Origin: WHSW01 sp963842795
Lineage (GTDB): Bacteria; Actinomycetota; Thermoleophilia; Solirubrobacterales; 70-9
Assembly: GCA_963842795.1 (NCBI GenBank)
Contig: CAWJHV010000015.1
Location: 248,001-312,000, forward strand
Length of the DNA stretch: 64,000 nt
Direction of reading: 5' to 3'
Part shown: positions 60,327 to 64,000 of the stretch, in pieces
Layout: every line of letters starts with the position of its first letter
How positions within the stretch are numbered: position 1 is the first letter of the stretch
Position numbers and translations under genes: made by a program
The notes under the pieces: generated by a model
What the model saw: the letters and a program-made list of their open reading frames with translations, nothing else
Database searches by the model: none
What the model was told of the DNA's origin: nothing

Positions 60327-62069
60327 TCAGCCGAAGGTGAACGCGTAGCCCTCGATCCCGGCCTGGAAGCGCAGCTCGAGGGTGTGGCGGCCCGCCTTGG
60401 GCAGGTCGACGAGCCGGTAGAGGCGCTGGGGGCCGATCGTCGCCCGCGAGTCGGCGACGTCCTCCCCCGCATCGGCGTCCGAGATCGGCTTGCCGTCGAG
60501 CAGCACCTCGAGCTCTCTCGGCCCGTCCTCGGATCCGAGCACCAGGAAGACGCGGCGGGCCTGAAAGCCGAGCGCGATCGTGGCCCCCTCCCCCGCCCGC
60601 GCCGACTCGTCGCCGACGTCCCAGGCCCCGCCGTAGGCGAACTCGTTCAGGCCCAGCGAGCCGGGGTCGGCGGCGCCGTAGTCCTTGCTGCCCGGCTGCG
60701 GGCCATTCACCCAGCCCTGGGCGCGGGCCGTGCCGAGATAGGTCTCTGGCGTGCGCAGCATCGGGTCGGCGCGCTCGACGCTCCCGGCCCGCGCTCCGGC
60801 GCCGAGACCGCCGGAGCCGGCCTCGGCGAGCAGCGAGCGGATCGCCGCCTCGGTCTGCTCGTACTGACCCTCGCCGAAGTGGACGTAGCGGATCTCGCCC
60901 TCGGCGTCGATCAGGTACTTGGCCGGCCAGTACTGGTTGCCGAACGCCGTCCAGGTCCCGAGGTCGTTGTCCTGGACCACCGGGTAGTGGATCCCGTACT
61001 CGTCGATCGCGCCGGCGACGTTGCCGGCGTCCTTCTCGAACGCGAACTCGGGCGAGTGCACGCCGACGATCGTCAGGCCGTCGTCGCGGTACTCGGAGTC
61101 CCACGACTCGACCTCGGGCAGGGTGCGGATGCAGTTGATGCAGGTGTAGGTCCAGAAGTCGATCAGCACCACGCGCCCCTGCTTCGCGGTGAGCTCGTCG
61201 ATCGAGAGCGGCTTGCCGTCGGTGTTGAACCACTCCTGCGTGTCGACGAAGTCCGGCGCGGCGCCGTAGTCGGGCAGCGAGACCCCGGCCTCGGCCTCCT
61301 TGGACCCGCCCTCGGCGGCGACGCGGTGCGCGCCGCGGACCGAGGCCAGCGGGTCGGAGACCGCGTCGCTGGCCTCAAGCCCCTCGGTCGGGTTGACGAG
61401 CACCGAGGGAAGGTCGTCGGCGATCGCGTCCTGGAACTTGAGATCGAGGTCGGCGGTCATCGCGATCGCGACCAGCACCATCGTCGCCCCGGCGGCCGCC
61501 TGGACCCAGACGCGGGCCGGCTTGATCCTGTCGACCAGCCGGCGGCCTCCGAGCATCAGCAGGTAGAGCACCCCACCCGAGCCGAGGGCGTAGGAGAGCG
61601 CGACGGCGAGCTTGCCGGCGGTGAAGTCCTGCGCCGCCGAGACCGTGATCACGCCCGCCAGGATCGGCCCGGCGCAGGGTGTGTAGACGAGCCCGAGGCT
61701 GGCGCCGAGCAGCAGCCCGGAGCCGAAGCCGGAGCCGCCCACCCGCGCCGGACCGGGCGCGATCCGGCTTCCGAAGGCCTCGATCCGGGCGGCGAGGCCC
61801 GGGATCAGCAGCGTGATCCCGAAGACCAACAGGGTGACGATCGCGAGCGTGCGCACCAGGTCGTCGGGCAGCCCGAGGGCGTCGATCACGTAGACGAGCG
61901 CCACGGTCGCGAACGTGAACGCGGCCACCAGGCCGGTGACGACGCCCAGCGGTCGCCGCCGTCCGCCGCCGACGCCCGCCCCGAGCACCGCGGGAAGCAC
62001 CGGGAGCACGCACGGCGAGAGCGCCGTGGCGGCGCCCGCGACGAACGCGAACAGCATCAGCAGGACCAT
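60327..62069 (-). CDS. DipZ-like CcdA-thioredoxin fusion protein
   Basis: A 580-residue membrane redox protein. The N-terminal half is a CcdA/DsbD-type six-helix domain with paired cysteines in ALSPCVLPVLPAVL and YTPCAGPILAGV. An extracellular thioredoxin-like domain follows, with WTYTCINCIRT (CxxC about residue 310) and NQYWPAKYLIDAEGEIRYVH. The last 150 residues are a beta-rich domain (YGGAWDVGDESA, LELRFQAGIEGYAF), matching the domain order of mycobacterial DipZ. It carries reducing power across the membrane to exported thiols. ATG 62069. Confidence 0.93.
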   Translation of the reverse strand: MVLLMLFAFVAGAATALSPCVLPVLPAVLGAGVGGGRRRPLGVVTGLVAAFTFATVALVYVIDALGLPDDLVRTLAIVTLLVFGITLLIPGLAARIEAFGSRIAPGPARVGGSGFGSGLLLGASLGLVYTPCAGPILAGVITVSAAQDFTAGKLAVALSYALGSGGVLYLLMLGGRRLVDRIKPARVWVQAAAGATMVLVAIAMTADLDLKFQDAIADDLPSVLVNPTEGLEASDAVSDPLASVRGAHRVAAEGGSKEAEAGVSLPDYGAAPDFVDTQEWFNTDGKPLSIDELTAKQGRVVLIDFWTYTCINCIRTLPEVESWDSEYRDDGLTIVGVHSPEFAFEKDAGNVAGAIDEYGIHYPVVQDNDLGTWTAFGNQYWPAKYLIDAEGEIRYVHFGEGQYEQTEAAIRSLLAEAGSGGLGAGARAGSVERADPMLRTPETYLGTARAQGWVNGPQPGSKDYGAADPGSLGLNEFAYGGAWDVGDESARAGEGATIALGFQARRVFLVLGSEDGPRELEVLLDGKPISDADAGEDVADSRATIGPQRLYRLVDLPKAGRHTLELRFQAGIEGYAFTFG

Positions 62070-62155
62070 CTAGCTCATAGAGTCGCGGAAGGAGGTCAAT
62101 CGTTACTGAAGACCTCGGCCTCCACGGGGAGGTACGGGCGAGGGCGCGGTTTCGA

Positions 62156-63268
62156 TCAATTGGCGCGGCGGCAGCGAAACAGCCTCACCGAGCCGTCGAT
62201 GCCCTTCAGCCGCCGTGATCCGGCGTACGACCAGTCGTAGTCGCCCTCGAGCGCGTCATGGACGGCGGCGTCGGCGAGCACGCTCGCGGGCCGCGCGATC
62301 GCGGTGATCCGGCTCGCCAGGTTGACGGGGCGCCCGTACCAGTCGCCCGCCCGGGGCAGGGCCTCCCCCGAGGCGACCCCGGCACGCAGAAGCGGGAAGT
62401 CCTCGCCCTCCGACTCGGCGGCCTCGACCAGCCCGAGCGCCGCCTCGACCACCGGCGTCGGCTCGGGGCCGACGAACATCGCCGCGTCGCCGATCAGCTT
62501 GACCAGCCGCACCGGCGGCTCGGCCGCCTCCGCGGCGAGCTCCCCGAGCCTGCCCGTGACCGACCCCAGCGCCTCCGGGTCCAGGGTCTCCCCGAGGCGG
62601 GTGAAGTCGACCATGTCGACGAAGGAGACGGTGACCTCGTCGCGGTCGGCGGCCCGTCCGCTGGAGAGCTCGGCCAGCCCGAAGGCGTCGTGGCGGATCT
62701 GCTCGCGCAGATGGACGGCGAGCGCGTACGGGAGCAGGTCGCCGATCAACGGTATGAACCTTCGCGCCGCCTCGGCGAAGCGGGTCGCGACCTCGTACTC
62801 GGTGTCGCCCTCGCGCATGAAGGCGTCGGCGACCAGGCGCCTGTTGGCCGCGGCGAGCTGCGACATCGTCATCCCCAGCAGCCGGCCGACCTCGAGGATG
62901 CCGTCGTCGGGAACGCCGGCTTCGCGCAGCTCGCGGACCCGCTTCGCGGCCTCGACGTCACGCTCGGAGTAGACCGCGGCATCGTCGCTCGCCCCCGCCA
63001 GCCCGAGCGCCCGCCATTGGCGTCGCAGGAAATCCTCGTCGACCCCGGCTCGCTCGGCGACCTCGGCCGGAGTGAGCAGCTCCTCGCCGCCGCTGAGCAC
63101 GCGCTCGACCGGGAGCAGGGCGAGGCGGTCCTCCTCCACGGCGATCCGCAGCTCGTCGAGCGAGACCCCCTCATCGGCCAGCTCGGCGAGCAGCTTTCGC
63201 CGCGCATCCCGGGCGTCGCCGTCGAGCCCGTCGAGCAGGCCCTCGGCTTCGAAGTCGATCTGCGGCAT
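62156..63268 (-). CDS. Class III adenylate cyclase with N-terminal regulatory domain
   Basis: A 370-residue cytosolic cyclase making cAMP (or cGMP). Residues 1-165 form a helical regulatory domain (LTPAEVAERAGVDEDFLRRQ is helix-turn-helix-like), similar to the autoinhibitory, pH-responsive domain of mycobacterial Rv1264. The catalytic domain has both metal aspartates (VSFVDMVDFT and KLIGDAAMFV) and the C-terminal GDWYGRPVNLASRIT with the transition-state Asn-Arg. The substrate-specifying residues are not clear enough to exclude GTP. ATG 63268; divergent from the Lon-domain gene by 51 bp. Confidence 0.9.
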   Translation of the reverse strand: MPQIDFEAEGLLDGLDGDARDARRKLLAELADEGVSLDELRIAVEEDRLALLPVERVLSGGEELLTPAEVAERAGVDEDFLRRQWRALGLAGASDDAAVYSERDVEAAKRVRELREAGVPDDGILEVGRLLGMTMSQLAAANRRLVADAFMREGDTEYEVATRFAEAARRFIPLIGDLLPYALAVHLREQIRHDAFGLAELSSGRAADRDEVTVSFVDMVDFTRLGETLDPEALGSVTGRLGELAAEAAEPPVRLVKLIGDAAMFVGPEPTPVVEAALGLVEAAESEGEDFPLLRAGVASGEALPRAGDWYGRPVNLASRITAIARPASVLADAAVHDALEGDYDWSYAGSRRLKGIDGSVRLFRCRRAN

Positions 63269-63319
63269 CGCGGCCGCATTCTGCCGGGCCGGCGGCGCCG
63301 GCGTCCTAGACTTCGACCC

Positions 63320-63961
63320 ATGGGCCCGGACGGGGTCGAGCTGCCGATCTTCGAGCTGCCGCTGGTACTGCTGCCCGGCGAGCTGCTGCCGCTGCACATC
63401 TTCGAGGACCGCTACAAGCGGATGATCGGTCGCTGTCTCGAGGACTCGGAGCCGTTCGGGATCGTCTTTCGCGACGAGGAGGGCGGCGCCCGGCGGGTCG
63501 GCTGCGAGGCGCGGGTGACCGAGGTCACCGAGCGGTTCGCCGATGGGCGGCTGAACATCATCGTCACCGGCGAGCGCCCGTTTTCGGTCCTCGACCGGTT
63601 CGACGCCCCGGGATATCCGGCCGGCGAGGTCGAGCCGGTGGACCCGGAGGCGGCCGAGGGCGGCGGCGAGGACGTGCCGGCCGCGCAGGCGGCGCGCGAC
63701 GCGTTCGCCGAGCTCGTCCGCCGGGTCGGCGCCGATGCGCCCGAGCCCGCGGAGCTCGACGCGCTCGATTCCTACGGGCTCGCCGGGCGGGTCGAGCTGC
63801 CGCCGGAGACCAAGCAGCGCCTGCTCGAGCTGCGCTCCGAGCCCGAGCGCATGCGGGTGCTCGCCACCGCGCTCGACACCCTGATCGCCACCGTCGCCCG
63901 CTCGCGCGAGATCGCCGACCGGGCGCGGATGAACGGCAAGCTGATCATCGGCGACGTCTGA
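63320..63961 (+). CDS. Lon N-terminal (LON) domain protein
   Basis: A 213-residue stand-alone LON substrate-binding domain: LPIFELPLVLLPGELLPLHI then FEDRYKRMIGRCLEDSEPFG, followed by VGCEARVTEVTERFADGRLN and a helical second half. It has no ATPase or protease domain. Such proteins are found in many bacteria; binding of unfolded peptides is inferred from Lon. ATG 63320. Only 39 bp follow it to the window edge. Confidence 0.9.
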   Translation: MGPDGVELPIFELPLVLLPGELLPLHIFEDRYKRMIGRCLEDSEPFGIVFRDEEGGARRVGCEARVTEVTERFADGRLNIIVTGERPFSVLDRFDAPGYPAGEVEPVDPEAAEGGGEDVPAAQAARDAFAELVRRVGADAPEPAELDALDSYGLAGRVELPPETKQRLLELRSEPERMRVLATALDTLIATVARSREIADRARMNGKLIIGDV

Positions 63962-64000
63962 GCGACACCGGCGGGCCGGCGACTCAGGCGACGGCGACCG

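Overview
The window is very GC-rich DNA with dense, often overlapping genes (many ATGA or TGATG junctions, frequent GTG/TTG starts). It looks like the chromosome of a deep-branching actinobacterium. Thermoleophilia/Solirubrobacterales is my best guess, based on the rpmE-prfA-prmC-sua5-glyA-wecA-atp neighbourhood, the small secreted proteins that begin with a 'GKNSV' module, and the many secreted proteins with basic tails. The assignment is inference. No tRNA, rRNA or CRISPR array was recognised.

Layout. 1-7260 (minus): the ATP synthase operon (AtpI-like, a, c, b, delta, alpha, gamma, beta; epsilon would lie off the left edge), with a four-unit 46-bp repeat array between delta and alpha. 7560-19909: the translation and cell-envelope block (wecA, a glycosyltransferase, glyA, sua5, prmC, prfA, a DUF1385 protein, rpmE). 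It is interrupted by secreted-protein genes, an RTX-repeat gene, a decayed IS481-family element sitting exactly at that gene's stop codon, and a Phd antitoxin remnant. 19920-22625: a TetR-controlled operon of two SnoaL-like proteins and an alpha/beta hydrolase, then a small secreted protein. 22636-26749: etfB-etfA-ETF:quinone oxidoreductase-GNAT. 26854-31442: a STAND-type ATPase regulator followed by secreted proteins, two copies of a 52-bp promoter-region element and gene debris.

31447-40653: a secreted GH31 glycosidase, then a two-subunit B12-dependent acyl-CoA mutase whose substrate-site residues match isobutyryl-CoA mutase rather than methylmalonyl-CoA mutase, interleaved with a response regulator and a small membrane protein; then a flavin-type split-barrel protein, an amidase and a HAD phosphatase. 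40750-42970: a cyclic-di-GMP-I riboswitch in front of a secreted protein and an HD-GYP phosphodiesterase. 42978-54546: thiolase, leucyl aminopeptidase, a FIST sensor paired with a GAF-GGDEF-EAL protein, a thioesterase with a 31-residue leader gene facing an HxlR regulator, an acyl-CoA dehydrogenase, PRC-barrel protein, a MeaB GTPase (the likely mutase chaperone) and an acyltransferase. 54581-64000: a winged-helix protein, then GT4 glucosyltransferase, GH57 branching enzyme and methyltransferase in the order I recall for the mycobacterial methylglucose-lipopolysaccharide cluster; a second methyltransferase, a 24-residue membrane peptide, a DipZ-like redox protein, an adenylate cyclase and a Lon N-domain protein.

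Together the genes describe aerobic respiration and acyl-CoA catabolism (ETF/ETF-QO, acyl-CoA dehydrogenase, thiolase, mutase and MeaB), storage or methylated alpha-glucan synthesis, and unusually rich second-messenger control: a riboswitch, HD-GYP and GGDEF-EAL for cyclic-di-GMP, and a class III cyclase for cAMP. The most interesting points are the riboswitch-led secreted protein/HD-GYP unit, the isobutyryl-CoA-type mutase, the STAND regulator with duplicated promoter elements, the MGLP-like cluster and the ETF-QO that lacks one iron-sulphur cysteine.
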